A stretch of 30,529 bases of DNA from Suillus spraguei. Taxonomy: Eukaryota > Basidiomycota > Agaricomycetes > Boletales > Suillaceae. The stretch covers positions 1 through 30,529 of the forward strand of contig JABCPU010000689.1 of assembly GCA_016800925.1 (NCBI GenBank), in the 5' to 3' direction. A model generated the notes under the pieces. The model did no database searches. It was not told where the DNA came from and saw only the letters and a program-made list of their open reading frames with translations. This document shows, in pieces, positions 10,909 to 19,277 of the stretch (positions within the stretch are counted from its first letter, which is position 1; each line of letters starts with the position of its first letter). The translations under genes and the position numbers were made by a program.

Positions 10909-11692
10909 TAGTGCTGTGGGCAGAACTGGCAGATGGCAGAATCATGTGATGTTTAAAAGATGCAAGGCTACTAACTACATCGATGTAAGACCGCTCGACA
11001 GCAACATAGAATTGGCATTCCATGTCCCATCTTCATTTGTATCATAATCCGTGACCATAATTTCATCCTCGATCACTGCAGGCACCAATCCTCATCGACA
11101 CTAGTGCTGTGGGCAGAACTATTTTGAAGTATGTTCTGCCGGCAGAACTAGTAGAACCATGTTCTGCCAACGTAGCAGATGGCAGAATCATGCGATGTTT
11201 TAAATATGCAACACTACTAAGTAAGACCGCTCGACAGCAAACCTAAATTAGCTGTACTGGCCATTAGTGCCACCTTTCCGCCTCCAAATTTCTTCATAAG
11301 GTGTTGCAGTGCCTCGCAACGAGTCTCTTGGGGACAATTACTGCATCTTACGGCATCCATAAGGTGTTCAAAAAGGTTATCATTACATCCATCAATGCGG
11401 GCATTACAGTAGTTGCAGGTCCAATATCTGTTGGACTTGGCAGAAGTAGCATCCCCTTTTTGGAAGTTGTCTTCGATGAGGGTGTTCAGAGGCTGGCCCC
11501 CAGACTTAGTAGCCATTGTAGAGAGTTTTAAACTGCTTTGATTCACGCTATCATACACTGAAATGGTACATCAAACTATACAGTACATCCATCCATGGTT
11601 CTGCAGGTGCGGGAGTTCTGCCACATTCTGCCTGGCAGCGCCAGTTCTGCCCTGCCACATGGAAGAATGGCAGAGTTCTGCCCACAACACTA
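10909..11692 (-). mobile_element. Deleted hAT-like DNA transposon with GTTCTGCC subterminal repeats
   Basis: The left end begins TAGTGCTGTGGGCAGAACT and the right end is the inverse of TAGTGTTGTGGGCAGAACT, so the terminal inverted repeats match over about 19 bp with one mismatch. TAG-type ends and a BED-finger gene inside fit the hAT superfamily. Subterminal GTTCTGCC/GGCAGAAC words recur near both ends, including a perfect 16-bp palindrome at about 11135-11150. A second left-type end lies inside at 11102, so this is either a nested pair or an end duplication. I could not find a clean 8-bp target duplication: the flanks are AAATGATC and ATCAAATC. No transposase catalytic region is present. Confidence 0.65.
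11217..11516 (-). CDS. BED-type zinc finger remnant of a hAT transposase
   Basis: Reading from ATG 11516 gives about 100 residues ending at 11217. It contains W-x-C-x2-C (YWTCNYC), then HLMDAVRC, which together give the C-x2-C...H-x5-C spacing of BED fingers found at the N-terminus of hAT transposases. After the finger only about 30 residues remain (EALQHLMKKFGGGKVALMAS), and the hAT dimerisation and catalytic regions are absent. The frame lies inside the terminal inverted repeats at 10909 and 11692. It could be a deletion derivative or, if expressed, a small DNA-binding protein that competes for transposon ends. The second idea is inference. Confidence 0.6.
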   Translation of the reverse strand: MATKSGGQPLNTLIEDNFQKGDATSAKSNRYWTCNYCNARIDGCNDNLFEHLMDAVRCSNCPQETRCEALQHLMKKFGGGKVALMASTANLGLLSSGLT

Positions 11693-11711
11693 ATCAAATC
11701 GGGTACTGTTT

Positions 11712-12924
11712 CTAAGTTAGGTGACGATAAAAAAACTGAACGATGTTATCGAATGATCCTTCGTTTTCCAATTCTGCGCCTGGTTGATAATCGAATGAAT
11801 GTTCACGACCTGGAAGTTCTTCCAATACGACCTCTACACCAGCCTTCGAGAGCAAGGAATGCAGATTACGAGACTCCTGCGGGAGGACAGCCGTGTCACT
11901 GGTTCCATGGATGAGGTATGTTGCTGGCCAATCTGATGTGAAGTTGAACTGAGGGAAAATAATCTTGTGATCAGAAATGAGTGCCTCATCGAAGAGATCC
12001 TCGGTATGGACAGCCTTGCGTAACGCAACACTGAGACTTGGTTCATGCTGACCCGTAATATAGTCCAAGGCGACCCCGAGCTGCAGGTATAAGCATGAGA
12101 TTAGCATTCGTGGGTTCGCAGGATATCCCGGGATGTGGTATGACTGTGGGTGGTATACAAGCGGTGAGTCTGAAGTGCTTTGGAGATTACTGAACGGATG
12201 CATATAATCAGAGAACTGTGCGGGATCTAGCATTTCTCTCCCCCGGAGGAATGATTGCGCCTTTGGAGCGAGATATTGATCTGTCTGAAGTATGCAGTGT
12301 TAATATAGCTTGAATCAGAGACTTTCGGATGTGAAAAGAAAGGGCATACCAGTAAATCGCCTCCCATACCATATAAACTGAGAATTACTTTCGGTTTCGG
12401 GACTGCATGAATGGCGCATAGATATGTACAGAACCCGCCCGCACTAGTTCCAGCCACACCAATTGACGTAGGATCGATGCGGAAACGTGAGCCCGAGCCA
12501 AGATCAGCCAGCTCCTGATCGAGCTGAACATTCAAATCTCCTGCAACAAAGGCGATGGCGTCCTTCACATCAGCGAGCACATCATATCCAGTTCCTGGAG
12601 GAATAAGGCGATAATCTGCACTGATGAATATAATGTTATGTGCAGACAACCGGCCTTGGGGATCACATTAGTAAATAGGTCGAACTCGGAGCAAGGCTAA
12701 AACTGACTTTTCAGCCAAGTAGGGAACCAGCTCCGTCTATTTCCTACTGTGAGACCCCCTCCGTGAAAGTAGACGACTGCTGGGCGATACTGAATCAGTT
12801 GTTGGGTGGACTGTTGGTCGTCGTCGTCTGGAGGAAGATAGACGTCGAGCAGGACGTGGATTCCATCGATCTCCTTATAAATAAAGGCCAAAGGACTGTC
12901 AATGTTGCATTGGTTTTCTGGCAT
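11712..12924 (-). CDS. Alpha/beta hydrolase (fold-3 type esterase/lipase-like)
   Basis: Three exons on the reverse strand: 12924-12708, 12654-12350 and 12284-11712, about 364 residues. Intron 1 has a canonical branch site (TACTAAT) but a weak GTCAGT donor; intron 2 is GTATGC...TTCAG. The order of motifs is that of the HSL/GDXG-like group: HGGG oxyanion-hole motif in YFHGGGL, nucleophile Ser in GTSAGG, acidic residue in HGTSDTAV and catalytic His in GREHSFD near the end. All catalytic positions are present and no break is seen. No signal peptide is evident at the start (MPENQCN), so a cytosolic enzyme acting on a small ester is likely; the substrate is unknown. Its upstream region contains a CACGTGAC word near 12991. 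It is the only clearly intact host-type gene between the two duplication copies. Confidence 0.85.
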
Positions 12925-13215
12925 CACTGATTCTAGTTTGAGACTGAGTGCTGAGAAAATGGGTCATCAATGCAGAGGTACTCGGGGTGCACGTGACCGA
13001 GTATGAAGCTTTGAAGCTTGAAGTGGGGGCAGCATATATCTACTAGGGATTCGCGTTACAAACTTCGGACCTTGCTCCGATATGTAGGTAATCAGCTTGT
13101 GATCTCAATTTCTGCAATTGCTACCAGTGCAGTCAAGATTTTAAATCTACTAGGTTATTTGTTTTCAAATTTCTACGATGTTCTTTTATATCAGGTAAAA
13201 ATTTAGAGTACTTAC

Positions 13216-13519
13216 CCAAATATCTGCACCGTCAAGGGAATTTAACCGACACCAAGATAATTCAAAATTCTCAGGAAACATGGAACCGTTCTATATGAAT
13301 GATAAATAGTGTTCATATCCAGAGGTTAACGACAGATGGGCGCACCAATGTGATCGTTGGAGATAAATAACTGAGTTGAACACATACCAAATAACCAAAG
13401 AGCTAGCAAGTGCAAAAATTCAGCGGAAAAGAGAAGTACATCTACATTACGAGCTCACCTCGCGAGGTAAACAATGTGGAGTTAGATTGATTGATCAGCA
13501 CCACGAAACAGTCCCCCAT
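13216..13519 (-). other. Possible first exons of an unidentified reverse-strand gene upstream of TAF6
   Basis: Reverse-strand signals resemble coding exons: ATG at 13519 with about 20 codons (MGDCFVVLINQSNSTLFTSR) up to a GTGAGC donor at 13458, and a 25-codon stretch at 13290-13216 between a TATAG acceptor and a GTAAGT donor. The same signals are in copy A. I cannot join them into a recognisable protein, and the gene would continue past the duplication edge, so it is at most a fragment. Confidence 0.2.
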
Positions 13520-13625
13520 AATACCTCCTGGTTGTCGTTGCAGTTTTTTGCAGCAAACCTGCGAAACATACTATGTGCGAGAAGCTCCGACAGCAATTTA
13601 TATGGGAGGTTGAACTAAAAGGCTT

Positions 13626-13642
13626 CACGTGCACGTGACTCA
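13626..13642. promoter_or_regulatory. Overlapping E-boxes and TGACTCA upstream of TAF6 copy B
   Basis: Identical to 581-597: two overlapping CACGTG words followed by TGACTCA, 45 bp before the ATG at 13687. The site is preserved although the surrounding spacer has changed (a 13-bp difference just upstream). The bHLH/bZIP assignment is by core motif only. Confidence 0.4.
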
Positions 13643-13686
13643 GCAGTTATTGAATATTGAGTCCCTGGGATGATATCAACATCACG

Positions 13687-15306
13687 ATGAGCAAACCGAA
13701 AGCGAAAGCTGCTCAGACACATCAAACGGGGATATACAAGTCAGACTCGGTCAGAGTATGCATCACAACAGTGTCAGTTTATGCGACGAGATGAAGCCGA
13801 CATTTACAGGACGTCGCCGAGTCGCTGGGCATCGCCAACTTATCTGAAACAGTAGCATCCTCACTCGCTAGTGATGTCGAGTATCGCATTCATCAGGTCA
13901 TAGAGGTGCTTGATTTACGCCTAAGTATACTTGTCAAAAGCTAAGGAAATACCAGGAAGCTTCGCGATCCATGCGCCATGCCCGACGAACCACGATCACG
14001 ACCTCAGACATTGACCAGGCCCTTCGAGTTTTGAACATCGAACCTCTTTATGGTCACAATCCACACAATCCACCTGTATTCAGGCGTGCTCTGCCATTCC
14101 CGAACGTGGCTAATGTGGGGCCTGTTTACTTCGTGGAAGACGAAGAGATCGACTTTGACCGCGTACTTCGAGAGGAGAAAATTACACTGCCAAAAGGTGT
14201 CAGCTGGACCGCTCACTGGCTTGCAGTTGAAGGCGTTCAGCCTCTCATTCCTGAAAATCCGCCGGCCATACCGAAGGACGTCGATCAAGAAATCACAAAG
14301 TCACCACCCCAAGCAAATGGCGTATTCCCATTGACCCCGCCATCAGAAAGTCGATCTACCGTCAAGAAGCAGCAGCAACAACAACAGCAGCTAGTCAAAC
14401 AGGTGCTATCACGAGAACTACAGCTGTATTATACGCGGCTTACAGCGTCACTATTACCGCCTACTGCTGACTCTACCAAGCGGACAGCGGCCCTTGCGAG
14501 TTTGCGCAATGATGCAGGATTACAAGCGCTCTTACCCTACCTTATTCGCTGGGTTGGAGAAGGTGTTGTAACTGCGCTGAAGGAGGGTGCTGAAACTGAA
14601 GCGGATGGTCGATCGTTGGAGGTTTTATTGGATGTTGTCAGCGCCATTCTCGAGAATAACACGCTATTCATCGAGCCTTATGTGAGTGATATTCCAAACC
14701 CGAGACTGTTCTGTAAATTGATATTGTACAGCTCCACCAATTATTACCAGCCATCCTTTCAACTCTTCTCCATTCCACGCTTCCACCATCACATGCCACC
14801 CACTTGCGCACGTCCGCTGCCCAGACGCTGTCCCGTCTACTTACCCAACATTCTACGACTTATCCATCTCTTTCACCACGAATTATGAAAACACTCCTTG
14901 TTGCTCTCATTTCAGCAGACAAATCTAAGGGAACACGGGAAGGTGCCATCCGCGGCCTGGTGGGAATTGGAAAGGAGGCGGTAAGGAAGGGACTCGTGGA
15001 GGGTGGTGGAGTGAGAGTTGTGGGAAGTGAATGTACACCCGAGGAGACTGGCCCCCTCGTTGATTCTGTCATGGTTAGTATTCCTTTTGTTCTGCGTGAT
15101 CATGCATGTTGAGTATCCAACAGACCGCTCTGCATGTTCTACATCCCGCATCGGACATGCCTGTATGGAAAGCCAGACCACCGTGCTCTGTTTCCAAGTC
15201 TTCTACTTCTCAGAACCTTCCTAGTAAGGCAAGTGCTTCTGTTGGCCTCCGGACACCCCGTGCGACTCATCGACTGTTCAAAAATCTGAATTTTAATGAC
15301 CTTTAA
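13687..15306 (+). CDS. TAF6: TAF6 copy B, TFIID/SAGA subunit, with C-terminus replaced by palindrome sequence
   Basis: Five exons: 13687-13755, 13810-13905, 13956-14681, 14732-15073 and 15124-15306, all in phase, for about 471 residues. The start MSKPKAKAAQ leads into the histone fold (DVAESLGI, VEYRIHQVIE, RTTITTSDIDQALRVLNIEPLYG), which pairs with TAF9. Next are the conserved YFVEDEEIDFD/WLAVEGVQPLIPENPP block, a linker with seven glutamines (about 14369-14392), and the HEAT-repeat domain (SYPSL-type TYPSLSPRIMKTLL). The last exon is cut after HPASDMP. The next 47 codons come from the left arm of the inserted palindrome and stop at 15304-15306, replacing the natural tail seen in copy A (about 47 residues ending SIKQQN). 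The histone fold and HEAT core are kept, so partial function is possible. Branch sites and GT-AG borders look normal. Confidence 0.85.
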
Positions 15307-15379
15307 TTATGATGCGTGCGCAAGAGCTTCGGCTGCAAGAAATATGTTTTGTGAGAACAAACGATCAACAAATACAGTA

Positions 15380-15781
15380 CTAAGTATCGTGAGTTTCATC
15401 TACAGAGTCGGCTGACTGAAACTTCTCTAATCCAGCCCATTCACAATAATCATTGCAGACGTGCTGCGCCTCGAACATGGTGACCGCGACTTCTATGTTC
15501 CCTTCACCAAAGATATCCTGTCCATCGCTGACCGAGCTGATTATAATAGGATGTCAACAACCACTGGAGCCGGAGATCGAGAGCATACGCACGGGTCTGT
15601 CAATATTTGAGGGTCAGTCAGTAGTGACGTGCTTCCTGAGGGTCAACGAGTTTTGTGAGCACAGGATTGTCATTAAGGAGAGATGCATACCTTGGTAGTC
15701 AGATATGAATGCTAAACCACCAGTCTTCACATATTGAACGTGTTGAGTGAAAGGGAAGAATACCGCTAAATCATAGCCATA
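15380..15781 (-). pseudogene. Alpha-type protein kinase, C-terminal fragment (left arm)
   Basis: Mirror image of the fragment at 15802-16203, read on the reverse strand, with the same exons, introns and stop. It is the same gene piece, with no start and no kinase N-lobe, in head-to-head orientation with the right-arm copy. See the right-arm entry for motifs. Confidence 0.75.
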
Positions 15782-15801
15782 GTCAAGTTCGTCAAGCTGA
15801 C

Positions 15802-16203
15802 TATGGCTATGATTTAGCGGTATTCTTCCCTTTCACTCAACACGTTCAATATGTGAAGACTGGTGGTTTAGCATTCATATCTGACTACCAAGGTATGCAT
15901 CTCTCCTTAATGACAATCCTGTGCTCACAAAACTCGTTGACCCTCAGGAAGCACGTCACTACTGACTGACCCTCAAATATTGACAGACCCGTGCGTATGC
16001 TCTCGATCTCCGGCTCCAGTGGTTGTTGACATCCTATTATAATCAGCTCGGTCAGCGATGGACAGGATATCTTTGGTGAAGGGAACATAGAAGTCGCGGT
16101 CACCATGTTCGAGGCGCAGCACGTCTGCAATGATTATTGTGAATGGGCTGGATTAGAGAAGTTTCAGTCAGCCGACTCTGTAGATGAAACTCACGATACT
16201 TAG
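15802..16203 (+). pseudogene. Alpha-type protein kinase, C-terminal fragment (right arm)
   Basis: Three exon pieces (to 15892, 15948-15990, 16047-16203) separated by two short introns (GTATGC...CTCAG and GTGCGT...AATCAG). Joined, they read YDLAVFFPFTQHVQYVKTGG, then FISDYQG, LLTDPQILTDP, FGEGN and HVCNDYCEWAGL, then a stop. The D-Q-G motif, the TDP block, the GxGN loop and the terminal H-x-C-N-x-x-C zinc-binding signature are those of fungal alpha-kinases, which phosphorylate Ser/Thr in helical substrates. The introns are retained, so the piece came from genomic DNA and not from an mRNA copy. The ATP-binding N-lobe is missing, so no active kinase can be made. Confidence 0.75.
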
Positions 16204-16419
16204 TACTGTATTTGTTGATCGTTTGTTCTCACAAAACATATTTCTTGCAGCCGAAGCTCTTGCGCACGCATCATAATTAAAGGTCATTAAAATTCAGATT
16301 TTTGAACAGTCGATGAGTCGCACGGGGTGTCCGGAGGCCAACAGAAGCACTTGCCTTACTAGGAAGGTTCTGAGAAGTAGAAGACTTGGAAACAGAGCAC
16401 GGTGGTCTGGCTTTCCATA

Positions 16420-16568
16420 TGCCTGAGTCATTGGACGCAACGAACGATACGGACACTGTGACCATGGGGCAGTTGCAGGATATTTTAGGCAGCTTCTTCG
16501 CCGAGAAGCTTTATGGCGATAAAGGTTGGGCATTGGGTATTTTGGGTAGCATAAAACAGCAAAATTAA
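16420..16568 (+). pseudogene. TAF6: Orphan 3' end of TAF6 copy B
   Basis: Resumes TAF6 coding sequence exactly after the palindrome (repeat TGCCTG, then ESLDATNDTDTVTMG) and runs to the natural stop at 16566-16568. It is separated from the rest of the gene by 1256 bp and two in-frame stops in the insert, so it is translated only if the whole palindrome is spliced out, which would need cryptic sites. Confidence 0.8.
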
Positions 16569-16666
16569 TTCTAGTCTATTGCTGTTGATCTTGCTGTATG
16601 CTGTGAAAATGATATAGTATAGAACTAGCGAATGGGCGGCGGAACTAATCATAGTTTTACTCATGC

Positions 16667-17655
16667 TCAGGCGCTCATAAAACCACGAATAGCCCATTCA
16701 TAGACGCCAAGGAAAACAGACCCTCCTGCAGATATCCACATTGTTCTGGGAATTATACCTGCAAAAAGAGCCCTTGCGCCCTCTTGGATGTAGATTTGCC
16801 GGACTCGCATAAGAAGACTTGGCACCTGCTGCTTTGAGGGGTCCTAGATATGCCTTAGATATGTTATCGAGATTCATAACAAAGACATACTCTAAGATCA
16901 AGCATGACGCGTGTTTTGAGGACATCGAGCGGTGTTGTTAGCGCTGCCACAGTCCCTCCAGCTATGCTCCCACAGACAGCAGCCTCATGTGCATATAGGG
17001 GTTTTCGGTCTAGGTATATTGATAATCGATGTTTGAGAAACTCATACAGCGGGAATTGCAGTGATGTAAAGGGTATCTTGGAAGTATAAGCATGAGATCA
17101 GAACATGAGAATCTATGCATTTACCTCGCGCATGATAGTAGTCCAAAAACCACGATAGAACCCTCGAATGCCATCATGTTCCAAGACAAGTGTTGCGGCT
17201 TTAAACGAAGATGCCGAAGCACCATACATTGATGTTTGTGTCCTCGTCTTAATGACTTCTGTAGGAACGCGTATCAAACAAGCAGCCTGAGCGGGAAAAA
17301 ATCATTTGCGGAAGGTAAGTTTTCCAAAGTCAAGAACTTGCCACTTCTGCCACAGACGCGGATAACATATGGTTCACAGGCGCAAGTTGGCCATGAAGAG
17401 GAATCGAATGCTTCATTGCTTCATACGTAGAGAAGAATGCAGCAGCTATAATCTCCGCGTCAGAACAATGATTGCCCGACAAATTATTCCATACATACCT
17501 CCTGGGGCGCTTCCAACGACCACACTGCCCACACCTTTGTAAATCCCGCGAAAGCCGCCAGCGTTGATGAATCCCTGCGCAGATTGCAGACGAGTCTTGA
17601 CGGTGTCTATCGGAAAGAACAATAGGTCGACCGCTGTTCCCGCCAATCCGCCAGG
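16667..17655 (-). CDS. Mitochondrial S-adenosylmethionine carrier, copy B (5' exon not seen)
   Basis: Inner-membrane SAM transporter family (Pet8/SLC25A26), which feeds mitochondrial methylation and lipoate/biotin synthesis. Exons on the reverse strand: 17655-17499, 17445-17342, 17286-17125, 17076-16891 and 16843-16667, all in phase, giving 261 residues from [13 protein letters not shown]. All three carrier signatures are present: [20 protein letters not shown] and [10 protein letters not shown]. The C-terminus has the family-typical [16 protein letters not shown]. One intron uses a GC donor (GCAAGT at 17341). No stop is seen, unlike copy A. The usual start, roughly 10-25 residues, is absent. 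Immediately upstream, after an in-frame TAG that could be a splice acceptor (CATAG), lies the unidentified gene at 17607-18316. The gene may thus lack its own start and promoter. Confidence 0.8.
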
Positions 17656-18316
17656 CTATGATTTGGGACCCCCATGTAGTGTGCGAATCCATGCCATACA
17701 ACTGCCTGAAGATAAAGGTGAGTGAGTTTTTGTTTCGAAACTCAATGCTCACCAGTAATGCTCTATCAGAGTACGCCTCAAGACTCGCCCCAACATGGTC
17801 CATCTCCCCATCACTGTCACTTGAGCTTCCTTCATCAGCACTGTCTACATCTTTCGCTACTTGTGCTCTCTCGAAAATTTTTACGGCCATGGCAATATGT
17901 TGTTGGACAGACCCATCCAACTCCCTGAGGCGCTGCTTGAAGCACTCACATGTCTGTTGATTGGTGGCCTCACAGCGGTGACCCTGGTGAGCTATCATCT
18001 GTGCTACCTGCTGCTGACGTACTCCATCTAAATTCTCCAGCTCTATGATATGGCGGTTGAGCCCTTCAATGAGCGACAAAACCATGGTCTTCAACAATTT
18101 GCCAGTGTCTCCTGCCTTCACATCTGAGACTGGAAGTGCTGACGTCGATGCTGGACCTCCTTGTGGCACTGGTGCTGGATGGCCAAAGTTTGTGCCAAAC
18201 ACCCCCTGCATCGCCATGCTTTCACCCAAGGCATCTAGGATCTGTCCTGGCACTTGGTAAGGGAGGTCCATGGTGTGTACAGTGAGGAGGATGGGGTGGT
18301 TGTCGATGTTCTGCAC
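17607..18316 (-). CDS. Unidentified two-exon gene, copy B, ending inside the SAM carrier exon
   Basis: Counterpart of the gene at 2731-3441. Exon 1 is 18316-17753 (188 codons), the intron is GTGAGC...CTTCAG, and exon 2 is 17705-17607 (32 residues and stop), for 220 residues in total. A retained intron also leaves the frame open, giving 328 residues to 17330, but that reading runs through carrier introns and is less likely. The last part of exon 2 ([15 protein letters not shown]) is carrier DNA read one frame off. No domain is recognised; features are Gln-rich and acidic-serine stretches and a [12 protein letters not shown]ys pair. Differences from copy A in exon 1 are mostly single substitutions and the frame is kept in both, which hints at past selection or recent duplication. 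Confidence 0.5.
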
Positions 18317-18490
18317 TCATCTTCACACTGTACTTTTGTCCTGCTCGATGTCTCGGGCGCACATGTATCAAGTTCTATTTAGCGAATTTAGAAGCGCAGG
18401 ATGGCATATATATTTGGCTTCGAAATAATTTAAGGGACATTCTCAGAGAAATGCATGGTGTATTCTGAGGAAAAGTGATGTCAAATTTTG

Positions 18491-18806
18491 TAAATCCTTA
18501 TACATTTTCAGCCAATAGAATGTTAAGGGTAATCTTAGGATAGTATTGGGAAATCTCGGACTTTTCTCTCATTACCCTGCCTGTGTATTCTGTGGCTTTA
18601 CGCTGTGCTGTGAGATACATGCAGATAATCAAGACAGAGGGAACGTTCGAGCACTCAATCGAGTGCCACTCACTTGTTAGTCAAGAAGACCTGGTCTAGT
18701 AATTCCAATTCGATCGGAGGATCGGACGTACTAAGCCGCGGACTTTTTGTGTATCCGCGTCTAGAATTGCTGCAACCAATGACGTAACGAGTCTTTTGTT
18801 CACCTA
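18491..18806. repeat. Non-coding spacer with a dispersed repeat shared with 10582-10728
   Basis: No gene is seen. From 18622 to 18803 the sequence repeats 10582-10728 in direct orientation with an extra central insert of about 55 bp. The shared ends are agacagagggaacgttcgag and aaccaatgacgtaacgagtc. The insert contains tcgatcggaggatcgga, an imperfect palindrome. The repeat stops where the antiporter fragment starts. Confidence 0.65.
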
Positions 18807-18975
18807 ATCATAACTGGTTGGTTTGTATCGGCGGGCTTGATTTATGCTTTGATCCCTCACCTTACATTCTTATCAAGCCTTGCTGTCGCTGCATGCTTGA
18901 CCCCAACTGACCCAATCCTTGCTGCCGGTGGCAAATATGCCGACAAGCACGTGCCTGCTCATCTTCGCCATCTAA
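18807..18975 (+). pseudogene. Na+/H+ antiporter (fungal Nha1/CNH type) membrane-domain fragment
   Basis: One open stretch of about 55 codons reads GWFVSAGLIYALIPHL, then SSLAVAACLTPTDPILA, then GGKYADKHVPAHLRHL. The TPTDP motif with flanking small residues and the DKHVPAHLRH block are hallmarks of plasma-membrane Na+,K+/H+ antiporters of fungi, with TDP in the ion-binding helix. Two or three residues between ILAA and GGKYA seem to be missing compared with what I recall of the family. The frame stops making sense at 18975, precisely where the Helitron-type 5' end begins. No upstream or downstream exons are found nearby. Confidence 0.7.
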
Positions 18976-19178
18976 TCTATAAAGTAAGGGGGGAAAGGTG
19001 GGAATGTGCTCGCTAGCTCACATGGCTTTCGCTAAAGGCCACATGGGAACGCTTAGCTCGGTTATTTCGCTTAACACCTTTTTGGAAATTTCTCGCGTGG
19101 TTTTTTTCAAGTGCCGACACAGTTGTCCCATTGTGTGATTGCGTGGATTTGTCACGTGCAGCGCCACATGTGTTGAAA

Positions 19179-19277
19179 TTTGCCACGGGTTGTCTGAAGC
19201 TGGGGTAAAAACAAATTATGGGTTGTCATTTGCCACAGGTTGTCTGAAGCTGGGGGAAAACAAAATTATTAGGATGG
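19179..19277 (+). repeat. 50-bp tandem repeat, two copies
   Basis: Two units begin TTTGCCAC(G/A)GGTTGTCTGA at 19179 and 19229, with a few differences. They lie in the left half of the small Helitron-like element. Confidence 0.85.

Larger units (their letters stand above)
15164..16419. mobile_element. 1256-bp near-perfect palindromic insertion in TAF6, with 6-bp target duplication
   Basis: Arms 15164-15785 and 15798-16419 (622 bp each) are reverse complements with no length difference and no mismatch where I compared them. The spacer is 12 nt (15786-15797). The insert begins TATGGAAAG and ends CTTTCCATA and is flanked on both sides by TGCCTG (15158-15163 and 16420-16425), which occurs once at this point in copy A. 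A direct repeat of the target argues for a genuine insertion event. Each arm carries the 3' part of an alpha-kinase gene plus its downstream sequence, oriented outward from the centre. No transposase is encoded. The arms are host gene sequence, not known transposon termini. Confidence 0.9.
13023..18490. repeat. Segmental duplication, copy B
   Basis: Same gene content and orientation as 1-3614. After subtracting the 1256-bp palindrome with its extra 6-bp repeat and the 577 bp missing from copy A, the lengths agree. Similarity starts at about 13023 (tgggggc) just upstream of the hydrolase promoter region and ends at 18490 (gtcaaattttg). Small differences are scattered throughout, so the copies are clearly diverged and not an assembly echo. 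Confidence 0.95.

Noticed and set aside
10901..11700. An 8-bp target duplication for the hAT-like element.
   Set aside because: Flanks AAATGATC and ATCAAATC match in only half the positions. A shifted word (ATCAAAT) is shared but not adjacent to the left end.
15164..16419. The palindrome as a read-through artefact of a missed hairpin adapter.
   Set aside because: TAF6 sequence resumes on the far side at the right base with a 6-bp direct repeat, which a turned-back read would not give. A chimeric assembly is still possible and should be checked.
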